This document shows positions 1-5,611 of a stretch of 5,611 nucleotides of DNA, piece by piece. The notes under the pieces are model-generated. The model did no database searches, was not told where the DNA came from, and saw only the letters and a list, made by a program, of their open reading frames with translations. A program made the translations under genes and the position numbers. Every line of letters begins with the position of its first letter. Position 1 is the stretch's first letter. The stretch is from Chlorobiales bacterium (GTDB taxonomy: Bacteria > Bacteroidota > Chlorobiia > Chlorobiales > Chlorobiaceae): NCBI GenBank assembly GCA_022360415.1, contig JAKSDB010000444.1:1-5611 (forward strand), given 5' to 3'.

Positions 1-990
1 CTTGTTATCGGCACGAAGCAGGCGCCGCCTTTTTCAATGATAAACGCCCGGGGAGAGTGGGAAGGTATCGGTGTCGAGTTATGGAAGAAAATTGCACAGG
101 ACAACGGTTTTTCATTCGAATTCAGGGAGTCGGAACTGTCCGATCTTTTTGAAAAAGTTGCAGCAGGAGAATTTGACGCCAGTGTGGCGGCTATAAGCGT
201 GACCGCTGAGAGAGAAAGTTTCGTTGACTTTTCCCAGCCCTTTTTCCTCTCGGGTCTTGCAATTGCAGTGAGAGAAAACGGATCGGACTGGGGGCGTGTG
301 GTCCAGGTGTTTTTTTCTTCAGGTTTTTTACGAATTGTTGTACTTCTTGCGTTTGTATTGTTCGTTTCGGGGTTTCTCGTATGGTTTTTCGAACGGGTGA
401 AAAACCCGGAACAGTTCGGGGGACCGCCTGCGAAGGGAATATGGGAAGGATTCTGGTGGTCGGCTGTCACCATGACAACGGTCGGTTACGGTGACAGAGC
501 GCCTAAAACTCCCGGGGGAAGGCTGGTAGCCCTTGTGTGGATGTTTGCAAGTCTTGTGATTATCTCGGGTTTTACGGCGGCGATTACAACCGCGCTGACT
601 GTCGGGTCGCTCGATGCGCCTGTGAAAGGGCTGCAAGATCTTCATGCTGTCAGGACAGGAACAGTGAGCGGTTCTACAAGTATGCAGTATCTTGCCGAGG
701 AGTATATCTCGTTTCATGAATTCGATACAATTCAGGACGCATTGCAGGCTCTTCAGCGGGGCCGTATCGATGCCGTTGTGTACGATGAACCTATTATGCG
801 TTATATGACGGCTTCCGGAGCTGTGAAGGGTATTCGGATTCTGGAGCAGTCTTTCAGGCATGAGTATTATGCAATCGCGCTTCCCCCGGGCAGTCCCCTT
901 GCTGAAAAGATCAATCGCTCTCTTTTGCAGTATACCGCCTCCAAGCAATGGCGCCTTGTTCTTTTCAAGTACCTTAACTATGCGTTCTGA
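1..990 (+). CDS. Prokaryotic ionotropic glutamate receptor / ligand-gated potassium channel (GluR0-like), 5' partial
   Basis: Open from the first base of the window; 329 residues are present. The ATG at position 37 is internal, because the frame upstream already reads as solute-binding-protein sequence (LVIGTKQAPPFSM). The N-terminus and expected signal peptide are missing. Domain order, counting from window codon 1: first lobe of an SBP_bac_3 domain (about 1-95), including the ISVTAERE-VDFSQPFF signature whose arginine binds the ligand alpha-carboxylate in this family; membrane helix M1 (about 105-126); a pore loop with the potassium filter TVGYG at residues 160-164 (bases 478-492); helix M2 (about 175-200); then the second lobe (about 205-325) with GTVSGSTS and a DAVVYDEP stretch whose aspartate is a candidate ligand-amino contact. 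This is the arrangement of Synechocystis GluR0. By family knowledge it should sit in the inner membrane as a tetramer and open a potassium pore when a periplasmic ligand, probably an amino acid, binds. The ligand cannot be read from the sequence. A repeat element begins five bases after the stop, so co-transcription with the downstream genes is unlikely. Family assignment is firm; ion selectivity and gating are inferred. Confidence 0.92.
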   Translation, partial: LVIGTKQAPPFSMINARGEWEGIGVELWKKIAQDNGFSFEFRESELSDLFEKVAAGEFDASVAAISVTAERESFVDFSQPFFLSGLAIAVRENGSDWGRVVQVFFSSGFLRIVVLLAFVLFVSGFLVWFFERVKNPEQFGGPPAKGIWEGFWWSAVTMTTVGYGDRAPKTPGGRLVALVWMFASLVIISGFTAAITTALTVGSLDAPVKGLQDLHAVRTGTVSGSTSMQYLAEEYISFHEFDTIQDALQALQRGRIDAVVYDEPIMRYMTASGAVKGIRILEQSFRHEYYAIALPPGSPLAEKINRSLLQYTASKQWRLVLFKYLNYAF

Positions 991-1055
991 TTCAAGGGCA
1001 CCTCTCTTTAGGGCACCTTTATTAATTTGTTGCGCGCCCCGAATACGTCGTTGGT

Positions 1056-1107
1056 CGGTGCTCGAAATCCTCATGTACTCTGTGTACACTCCGGTTTCTG
1101 CGCTCCG
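1056..1107. repeat. Imperfect palindrome inside repeat unit 1
   Basis: The left arm 1056-1078 and right arm 1084-1107 are imperfect reverse complements around a five-base centre at 1079-1083. The innermost TGTAC/GTACA pairing is perfect. The arms also share CGG at the outer ends and a GAAA block, with about a one-base offset between them. The transcript could form a long bulged hairpin. The motif, with CTCATGTAC on one side and GTACACTCCGGTTTC on the other, resembles palindromes I recall from intergenic regions of several bacteria; that is recollection, not a search result. Confidence 0.55.
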
Positions 1108-1153
1108 TCCGCCTTGTCTTCAGGTCGCTCACGACAATTAATAGAGGTACCCT
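1102..1153 (+). repeat. Copy 1 of 52-base direct repeat
   Basis: This stretch aligns without gaps to 1209-1260 at 40 of 52 positions. Both begin GCTCCGT and end in a TAGAGGT-CCCT terminus. The differences cluster in the middle (1117-1125), while the ends are conserved, which suggests the ends are the functional or mobile boundaries. It forms the right half of repeat unit 1. Confidence 0.7.
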
Positions 1154-1208
1154 TTATTTATTCCGCGATTCAATTGCATCGTTGAGCGGATAGGAGAGGG
1201 TTTCTCCG

Positions 1209-1260
1209 GCTCCGTTCGCCTTGCACTTGAACCGCTCATGACAATAAATAGAGGTGCCCT
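1209..1260 (+). repeat. Copy 2 of 52-base direct repeat
   Basis: This is the second copy of the 52-base repeat and the right half of unit 2. Within unit 2, TGAGCGG at 1183-1189 pairs perfectly with CCGCTCA at 1232-1238. A smaller hairpin, GGAGA at 1193-1197 with TCTCC at 1203-1207, sits inside. Unit 2 therefore keeps hairpin potential although its left half differs in sequence from that of unit 1. Confidence 0.7.
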
Positions 1261-1338
1261 CAGGTTACATGTTTTGCCGGGGCAGGTCTCTCTGCTGGGA
1301 ATAATGCAGTAAAATGGGTATTTTAGTTTTCAAAGACT

Positions 1339-1410
1339 TCCCCCGTCTCGCCAGGTATTGTAAGCATTAGCACTATTCATTCGTACTTGTTTTTGTGAAA
1401 ACACGGGGGA
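1339..1410 (+). promoter_or_regulatory. Possible anti-Shine-Dalgarno stem in leader RNA
   Basis: TCCCCCGT at 1339-1346 is the exact reverse complement of ACGGGGGA at 1403-1410. The right arm is the start of the purine-rich ribosome-binding region GGGGGAGAAAAGG (1405-1417). Between the arms, TGTTTT (1388-1393) and AAAACA (1398-1403) can form a six-base stem with a four-base loop, overlapping the outer stem by one base. If transcribed, the outer stem could hide the ribosome-binding site. An eight-base match over a 72-base span has some chance of being accidental, and no transcript start is known. Confidence 0.3.
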
Positions 1411-1417
1411 GAAAAGG
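1405..1417 (+). promoter_or_regulatory. Strong Shine-Dalgarno-like tract
   Basis: GGGGGAGAAAAGG is the best ribosome-binding sequence in the leader. Its AAGG end is eight bases before the ATG at 1426, a normal spacing. It is 46 bases before the FIST ATG at 1464, too far to serve that start directly. It therefore points to translation of the short ORF at 1426, or to an N-terminus lost to a frame error. Confidence 0.45.
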
Positions 1418-1425
1418 TTTGCCGC

Positions 1426-1458
1426 ATGGCATACTCTGAAACGCTCAACCGGGTTTGA
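1426..1458 (+). CDS. Possible 10-codon upstream ORF (leader peptide) overlapping a TTG start
   Basis: Reads MAYSETLNRV then TGA. It has a well-placed Shine-Dalgarno tract and lies in a different frame from the FIST gene. Its TGA (1456-1458) overlaps the in-frame TTG (1455-1457) of the FIST reading frame as TTGA, a classic layout for translational coupling. The peptide has no run of regulatory codons that would mark an attenuator. Alternatively, one base missing near the GGGTTT run (1451-1456) would join this ORF to FIST and add 14 residues to its start. No canonical slippery heptamer in the right frame is present, so programmed frameshifting is unlikely. It may also be a chance ORF. Confidence 0.3.
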   Translation: MAYSETLNRV

Positions 1459-1463
1459 AATCC

Positions 1464-2669
1464 ATGTCTGCCATTACTGTTGGTGTTGGGACGAGCCATC
1501 TCGAAGACTCTCATGAAGCGGGCGCCGAGGCATGCAGGGGCGCTCTTGAAAAGGCAGGCGGCAAGGCCGATGTTCTGATTGTTTTCGCGGCAATGAGATT
1601 CGACCATAAAGTCCTGCTGTCAGGCATTACGGCGGTAGCCGGAGAGACGCCGATGGTTGGAGGAACAACTGCCGGAGAAATTTCGCCGGAAGGGTTTTCC
1701 GAGGGATCGGTTGTCATTATGGCGATCAGGTCGAGCGTGTTAAGCCTGCTTCCCGGCATCGGGTTGCATATGAGCAGAGGTGAAGATTCATGTGCAAAGG
1801 AGTTGATTGCCGATATCCGCTCACGGGCGGTTATCGATGAGGCGTCTTCTCTTTTGGTTTTTCCCAATGGGATGGGAGGAGATGGTTTGAGGGTTCTCAA
1901 AGGGCTTCAGGAGATTCTGGGCGGCGACTTTGAGATTGCCGGAGGGTATCTCGGTGATGATATGCGTTTCAAACATACTTTTCAGTATTATAACGGCAAG
2001 GTATACCGGGATGCCATTGTCGGCATTCTTGTTTCTTTCAGAGGAGCATTTCGAACCGGTATCGGTGTGAGAAGCGGCTTTGAATCAATAGGCAACAGCT
2101 TCTACTGCACTTCTTCGGAAGGGAACGTCGTCAGGGAGTTCGACAACGTCAGTGCCCTTGAACTGTACAGGGAATTTCTTGGTGAAGAGCGTTCAAAACG
2201 GTTGCCCGGGATCTGTATGGAGTATCCGTTCGGATTGATCGATGAAGGCGCAGGCTCTTCAGGGATGCGTCATTTTCAGCTTCGATGCGGCCTGAACGTG
2301 GATCGGGAGAAAGGTACGATTACCCTTGCAGCTTCTATTCCCGAGGGTAGCGCTGTAACGCTGACATCGGGTTCCCGGGGTGACGTTATCAACGGTGCGC
2401 GTGAGGCGGCACAACAGGCTTTGGCGAGTCTCGGAGGGGCAAAGCCGGAACTGATCGTTATGTTCAGTTGTGTGGGACGAAAACTGGTGCTTGGCAGAAG
2501 AACGCCTGAAGAGGTTGAGGCAGTCAGGAAATGTCTTGGGTACGAGGTGCCGATTATCGGTTTTTATACCTATGGGGAGATCGGTCCTATCGACAGGTGC
2601 GTTGAAAAGCTTGCCGAAGCTAAATTTCATAATGAAACGGTGGTGCTCTGGATCTTGGGATCGGAATAA
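1464..2669 (+). CDS. FIST-domain sensor protein (FIST_N + FIST_C)
   Basis: A 401-residue soluble protein from the ATG at 1464. An in-frame TTG at 1455 would add three residues, and an in-frame TGA at 1437 limits anything longer. The FIST_N domain covers about residues 1-200, with the hallmark TPMVGGTTAGEISPEG at about 62-77 and a FPNGMGGDG...GGYLGDD region typical of the family. The FIST_C domain covers about 215-395 and ends with FYTYGEIGPI (367-376) and FHNETVVL, the usual closing motifs. There is no signal peptide or membrane helix, so it should be cytoplasmic. FIST domains are predicted small-ligand-binding sensors found in bacterial signalling proteins, often fused to or next to histidine kinases; the ligand for this one is not apparent. 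It is followed after 15 bases by a cytosolic hybrid kinase, so the two are almost certainly co-transcribed and probably work together. The ribosome-binding site for either start is weak, which may mean coupling to the short upstream ORF. Confidence 0.92.
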   Translation: MSAITVGVGTSHLEDSHEAGAEACRGALEKAGGKADVLIVFAAMRFDHKVLLSGITAVAGETPMVGGTTAGEISPEGFSEGSVVIMAIRSSVLSLLPGIGLHMSRGEDSCAKELIADIRSRAVIDEASSLLVFPNGMGGDGLRVLKGLQEILGGDFEIAGGYLGDDMRFKHTFQYYNGKVYRDAIVGILVSFRGAFRTGIGVRSGFESIGNSFYCTSSEGNVVREFDNVSALELYREFLGEERSKRLPGICMEYPFGLIDEGAGSSGMRHFQLRCGLNVDREKGTITLAASIPEGSAVTLTSGSRGDVINGAREAAQQALASLGGAKPELIVMFSCVGRKLVLGRRTPEEVEAVRKCLGYEVPIIGFYTYGEIGPIDRCVEKLAEAKFHNETVVLWILGSE

Positions 2670-2684
2670 CCTGTTCTGGGTGTC

Positions 2685-5611
2685 ATGGACAGCAGAAAGA
2701 CAGCGAAACCTTCATACGAAGAACTTGAACTGCAGTTACAGCATCTGCGGCGCCAGGCTCTTGAGAGTAAAAAGATAGAGCAGGAACTGCTTGAAAAGCA
2801 GAATGCGCTCAGAGAGCAGAATATCAACCTAGTCAGAAAATCCATAGAGTTATCTGACTTGAGGCGTCAGCTCGAGGATAAAAACTATGAAATCGAGTTG
2901 TCGACGGAAAAACTCGATGCCACTCTTATCTCGCTTCGCGAAAGTGAGAATACCCTTAGTTCCGTTCTTGCCAACAGCCCTGACACAATTGTTGCTGTCG
3001 ATGCCGCGCACAGGATTATTTACATGAACCAGTGCATGCCGGGACAGAGAAAAGAGATAAAGGTTGGAGAGCATTTCTGTGAATATATCACCGAGAACCA
3101 GCAGGAGATCTACCATACGACTATCGAGAAGGTTTTCAGGACAGGAGAACAGGCAAAGCTGGAGGGCAGGATAAAGACGCAGGACGGCAGGGTGGCTGAT
3201 TTTGAATCACGTTTCGGGCCGTGCGTGCAGGATGGTGCGGTGGTCTCGGTTGTCATGATATCTACCGACATAACCGAAAGGAAAAGGATAGAGAAAGAGC
3301 TGAAACGTTCACTTGATGACCTCGAACGGTTCAACCGGTTCATGGTCGGGAGGGAGCAGCGTACCATAGAGTTGAAAAAAGAGGTTAACGAGCTCTGCTC
3401 CGAACGTGGCTATGATCCGCGTTACGATATCAAACCGGACACCTCAGGATTTGGATTTGTGCCGTTTATTGACGTTGAGGGCGACCTGCGGGGAAATGAT
3501 GCTGATTATCCGGAGAACCGGCAGAAGGAGGTTTCGGATAACGTTGATGATGCGGAAATCCTGAAACGCCGCCAACGCGATGCTCTCATCAATCTTGTCG
3601 AAGACGCCAACAGGGCGAGAAACGAGCTTGTGATAGCAAACAGGAAGCTGGAGGAATCAATCTCCCGGGCAAACAGAATGGCTGCGGAAGCAGGGGAAGC
3701 AAACCGGTCGAAGAGCGAGTTTCTGGCAAATATGAGCCATGAAATACGTACCCCGATGAACGGAGTTATCGGCATGTCGGAACTGTTGCTGGAGTCCGGG
3801 CTTGACCCGGAACAGAGGAAGTTTGCCGAAACAATCAATGCGAGCGGAAAAAACCTGCTTCATCTCTTGAATGAGATACTTGATTTTTCAAAGATTGAGG
3901 CGAACAGGCTTGAACTCGAAGAGATTAGTTTCAATCTGCTTGACCTGCTTGAAGAAATCGTGGAAATGTTCGCATATAAAGCCAGGGAAAAAGGTCTCAA
4001 CTATGCTTTCCTGCCTGATTACAATATTCCTTTTCGGCTGAAAGGCGACCCTAACCGTATCAAACAAATTCTCGTTAACCTCATAAGCAATGCCATCAAG
4101 TTTACCGATGAAGGTGAAGTGCTCGTGAACGTTGAGCTTGAAGAGTCATCGGGTGATTATGTGAAGGTATGCTTTACGGTTTCGGATACCGGGATAGGAA
4201 TCGAAGAAAGCCGTATCCAGGCTATATTTGAGCCTTTCGTTCAGGCAGACGGTTCAACGATCAGGAAATACGGAGGAACCGGTCTCGGCCTTTCCATTTC
4301 GAACAGGCTCGCGAAAAAAATGGGAGGCGAAATACATTTGAGAAGTACTCCCGGTAAAGGGTCGGTGTTCCGGTTTTCAGTTAACCTCCTCAAACAGAGT
4401 CCCTCGGATGAGGAAAAAGATGAAAAAGGTACCAGGCTGGCCGGTATTAAACTGTTTCTGATCGAACCATGCGATGCTTCCCGAAAGCTGATAGAAATTT
4501 TTCTGTCCCTCTGGAACTGCTCTTTCGATGAAGCTGCTGACATCAGGTCCGGTTTGACAAAGCTGGAAAAGGCCGCCGAAGAAGGAACTTCCTGGGACAT
4601 CATTCTGTTGGGAGTTACAGATTATGACAAGGCGCAGCAGGATGCTCTTGAGAAAATAAAAGCTCATAGCCTGCTTAAAGATTGTTCTCTTGTCGCAATG
4701 GTCCCTTCGAAGCCGGAAACAGGGCTGCAAGGGTTTGCGTGGCAGCATATAGAGATGCTTCTCAAGAAGCCGTTAACCGGGAAAAATCTCTATGCGTGTA
4801 TTGTTGAAGTGTTGAATCGCAAAGGTGTACTGTCGGATGCGCCTTCAGAAAAGTCAGTGTATGTTCCGGTTATTCCGGAAGAAGAGAGAAAAAGTTTCAG
4901 GATACTGCTGGTTGAAGACAGTCAGGTGAACCAGCTCGTGTTTCTTTCAATGCTTCAGAAAGACGGGTATAACGCCGATGTCGTCCATAATGGCGTTCAA
5001 GCCCTTCAGGCTATGAGTGAAGTTTGTTATGATCTTGTGTTAATGGATTGTCAAATGCCTGAAATGGACGGATATGAAACGACAAGGCTCATAAGGGAGC
5101 AAAAACACAATGTAATAAACCCGCAGGTGCCTATTGTCGCGATTACAGCAAATGCAATGAAAGGTGATCGAGAGAAATGTCTTGATGCTGGAATGAACGA
5201 CTATATGGCAAAACCTGTAAGTAATTTCGAATTCTCACAATTGCTTGAGAAGTATCTTGGTGAAAAACCTTCATGTACCCCTGCCCCTGCTACAGTAACT
5301 ACCAATAAAACCCCCAATGACATGATGAGTAATGAAAATGCAATTTTTCAGGAAAAGGAGATGCTCGAGAGATTAAAGGAAGACAAAGGTGTAGCATCTA
5401 TAATTATTGCAAACTTCCTCGATGATATCCCACAGCAGATTGCGTCGCTAAGAACGGCAATCGCGGAACGTGACGAAGAAAAAGCCTTTCTGACTGCGCA
5501 TACTATAAAAGGCGCGGCGCTTCTTGTTGGAGGGAAGGCGCTTTCCAAGGCTGCCGAGAAGGTGGAAATCGTTGCAAAGTCCGGGAAACTCTACAAGGCA
5601 GAGAAACTGCA
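2685..5611 (+). CDS. Cytosolic PAS-containing hybrid histidine kinase with two receivers and HPt, 3' partial
   Basis: Uninterrupted from the ATG at 2685 to the window edge (975 full codons). The start is 15 bases after the FIST stop and has only a weak ribosome-binding site. Order by residue: coiled coil (5-85); PAS (about 86-200, ending in DITERKR); a LERFNRFMVGRE linker (from 213) common in such kinases; acidic spacer; second coiled coil (299-345); HisKA with NMSHEIRTPMNG, phospho-acceptor H352; HATPase (about 455-568) with N-box N465/N469, DTGIG at 501-505 and GGTGLGL at 530-536; a degenerate receiver (585-710) with glycine at 643 where the phospho-aspartate belongs; an intact receiver (737-858) with E744, D745, acceptor D788 and K843; a Thr/Pro/Asn linker; and HPt from about 890 with HTIKGAA, H939. 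There are no membrane segments, so input must be cytoplasmic, through PAS and probably the neighbouring FIST protein. The layout predicts a phosphorelay H352 to D788 to H939 and on to a separate response regulator not seen here. Only the end of the HPt domain seems to be missing. Family certain; partner and signal inferred. Confidence 0.95.
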   Translation, partial: MDSRKTAKPSYEELELQLQHLRRQALESKKIEQELLEKQNALREQNINLVRKSIELSDLRRQLEDKNYEIELSTEKLDATLISLRESENTLSSVLANSPDTIVAVDAAHRIIYMNQCMPGQRKEIKVGEHFCEYITENQQEIYHTTIEKVFRTGEQAKLEGRIKTQDGRVADFESRFGPCVQDGAVVSVVMISTDITERKRIEKELKRSLDDLERFNRFMVGREQRTIELKKEVNELCSERGYDPRYDIKPDTSGFGFVPFIDVEGDLRGNDADYPENRQKEVSDNVDDAEILKRRQRDALINLVEDANRARNELVIANRKLEESISRANRMAAEAGEANRSKSEFLANMSHEIRTPMNGVIGMSELLLESGLDPEQRKFAETINASGKNLLHLLNEILDFSKIEANRLELEEISFNLLDLLEEIVEMFAYKAREKGLNYAFLPDYNIPFRLKGDPNRIKQILVNLISNAIKFTDEGEVLVNVELEESSGDYVKVCFTVSDTGIGIEESRIQAIFEPFVQADGSTIRKYGGTGLGLSISNRLAKKMGGEIHLRSTPGKGSVFRFSVNLLKQSPSDEEKDEKGTRLAGIKLFLIEPCDASRKLIEIFLSLWNCSFDEAADIRSGLTKLEKAAEEGTSWDIILLGVTDYDKAQQDALEKIKAHSLLKDCSLVAMVPSKPETGLQGFAWQHIEMLLKKPLTGKNLYACIVEVLNRKGVLSDAPSEKSVYVPVIPEEERKSFRILLVEDSQVNQLVFLSMLQKDGYNADVVHNGVQALQAMSEVCYDLVLMDCQMPEMDGYETTRLIREQKHNVINPQVPIVAITANAMKGDREKCLDAGMNDYMAKPVSNFEFSQLLEKYLGEKPSCTPAPATVTTNKTPNDMMSNENAIFQEKEMLERLKEDKGVASIIIANFLDDIPQQIASLRTAIAERDEEKAFLTAHTIKGAALLVGGKALSKAAEKVEIVAKSGKLYKAEKL

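Larger units (their letters stand above)
995..1260. repeat. Compound inverted-repeat (REP/MITE-like) intergenic element
   Basis: The outer ends are a perfect 11-base inverted repeat: AGGGCACCTCT at 995-1005 and its complement at 1250-1260. A second inverted pair lies inside it: 1010-1027 against 1136-1153 matches at 16 of 18 bases. A third pair, TATTTATT at 1155-1162 with AATAAATA at 1243-1250, brackets the right half. The element is therefore two tandem units, about 1010-1153 and 1143-1260, sharing a junction built around the palindrome GGTACC (1146-1151). No coding frame here looks like a protein. It could be a non-autonomous mobile repeat, a REP-type palindromic cluster, or a structured 3' end of the channel transcript. 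No target-site duplication is obvious and no transposase is nearby, so mobility is an inference. Confidence 0.72.
1261..1463 (+). other. Intergenic leader upstream of the FIST-kinase operon
   Basis: About 200 bases between the repeat element and the first FIST ATG, expected to hold the operon promoter and 5' untranslated region. I could not find a -35/-10 pair with acceptable spacing: TTGCCG (1274-1279) and the AT-rich stretch near 1301-1315 are too far apart, and TTGTAA (1358-1363) has no suitable -10. It does contain a long-range inverted repeat, a small TGTTTT/AAAACA hairpin (1388-1403) and a possible 10-codon ORF, listed separately. No known riboswitch or RNA-gene pattern was recognised. 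Confidence 0.5.

Noticed and set aside
37..39. ATG at 37 as the start of the channel gene
   Set aside because: The frame is open to the window edge, and the 12 upstream codons match the beginning of a solute-binding domain (VIGTKQAPPFSM), so this methionine is internal.
328..1089. Long open frame on the minus strand (253 codons) opposite the channel gene
   Set aside because: Its translation is rich in Arg, Ser and His with no recognisable domain, and it lies opposite a clear channel gene and part of the repeat element. It is a shadow of the coding strand.
860..1141. Plus-strand ORF crossing the channel stop codon and the repeat unit
   Set aside because: It overlaps the channel gene in another frame, then runs through inverted-repeat sequence, and its product shows no domain or sensible composition.
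991..1153. Intrinsic terminator for the channel gene
   Set aside because: Hairpins are present, but none is GC-rich with a following run of T on the + strand. A role in termination is possible but not shown.
995..1260. CRISPR array
   Set aside because: There are only two diverged direct copies with internal palindromes, and no set of identical repeats with regular unique spacers.
1274..1315. Sigma-70 promoter made of TTGCCG and the AT-rich stretch near 1301-1315
   Set aside because: Spacing between the boxes is well over 17 bases and the -10 match is poor. No other pair in the leader was better.
1453..1458. Programmed -1 frameshift joining the 10-codon ORF to FIST
   Set aside because: The GGGTTT run is not in the frame needed for a slippery heptamer, and re-pairing of GTT with GGT would mismatch. 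Coupling or a simple indel is more plausible.
5080..5460. Lower GC content in the intact receiver and linker compared with the rest of the kinase, as a sign of recent domain acquisition
   Set aside because: Line counts of roughly 40-45% against about 53% in one 60-base sample from the spacer and second coiled coil upstream of the kinase core are within normal local variation, and the frame and domain boundaries are seamless.

Overview
The window reads as bacterial chromosome of medium GC content, with all genes on the + strand and two coding blocks separated by a 473-base gap. The gene types are a glutamate-receptor-like channel, a FIST-domain protein and a large cytosolic hybrid histidine kinase. 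Together with the repeat-filled gap they fit an environmental Gram-negative bacterium. My impression is of a green sulfur bacterium (Chlorobiota) or a similar lineage, but nothing here fixes the taxonomy.

Block 1 (1-990) is the 3' part of a prokaryotic ionotropic glutamate receptor homologue. It has a periplasmic solute-binding (SBP_bac_3) domain interrupted by a two-helix potassium-type pore with an intact TVGYG filter. Its N-terminus and signal peptide lie before the window.

The gap (991-1463) has two parts. Positions 995-1260 form a compound inverted-repeat element: nested terminal repeats, two tandem hairpin-prone units sharing a palindromic junction, and a 52-base direct repeat. It starts five bases after the channel gene's stop codon. 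Positions 1261-1463 are the presumed 5' leader of the next operon. They hold a possible 10-codon upstream ORF with a better ribosome-binding site than the main gene, and a long-range inverted repeat that could cover that site.

Block 2 (1464-5611) is a two-gene signalling operon. A stand-alone FIST_N-FIST_C protein (predicted small-ligand sensor) ends 15 bases before the start of a very large hybrid kinase that runs off the right edge. The kinase has a coiled coil, PAS, a second coiled coil, HisKA, HATPase, a degenerate receiver, an intact receiver and an HPt domain, with no membrane segments. The simplest model is that the soluble FIST protein senses a cytoplasmic ligand and controls the kinase in trans. 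Phosphate would then pass H352 to D788 to H939, with the degenerate receiver in a structural or regulatory role. No output protein or DNA-binding domain is visible, so the target is probably beyond the right edge or elsewhere.

No tRNA, rRNA, CRISPR array, transposase gene or convincing sigma-70 promoter was found.
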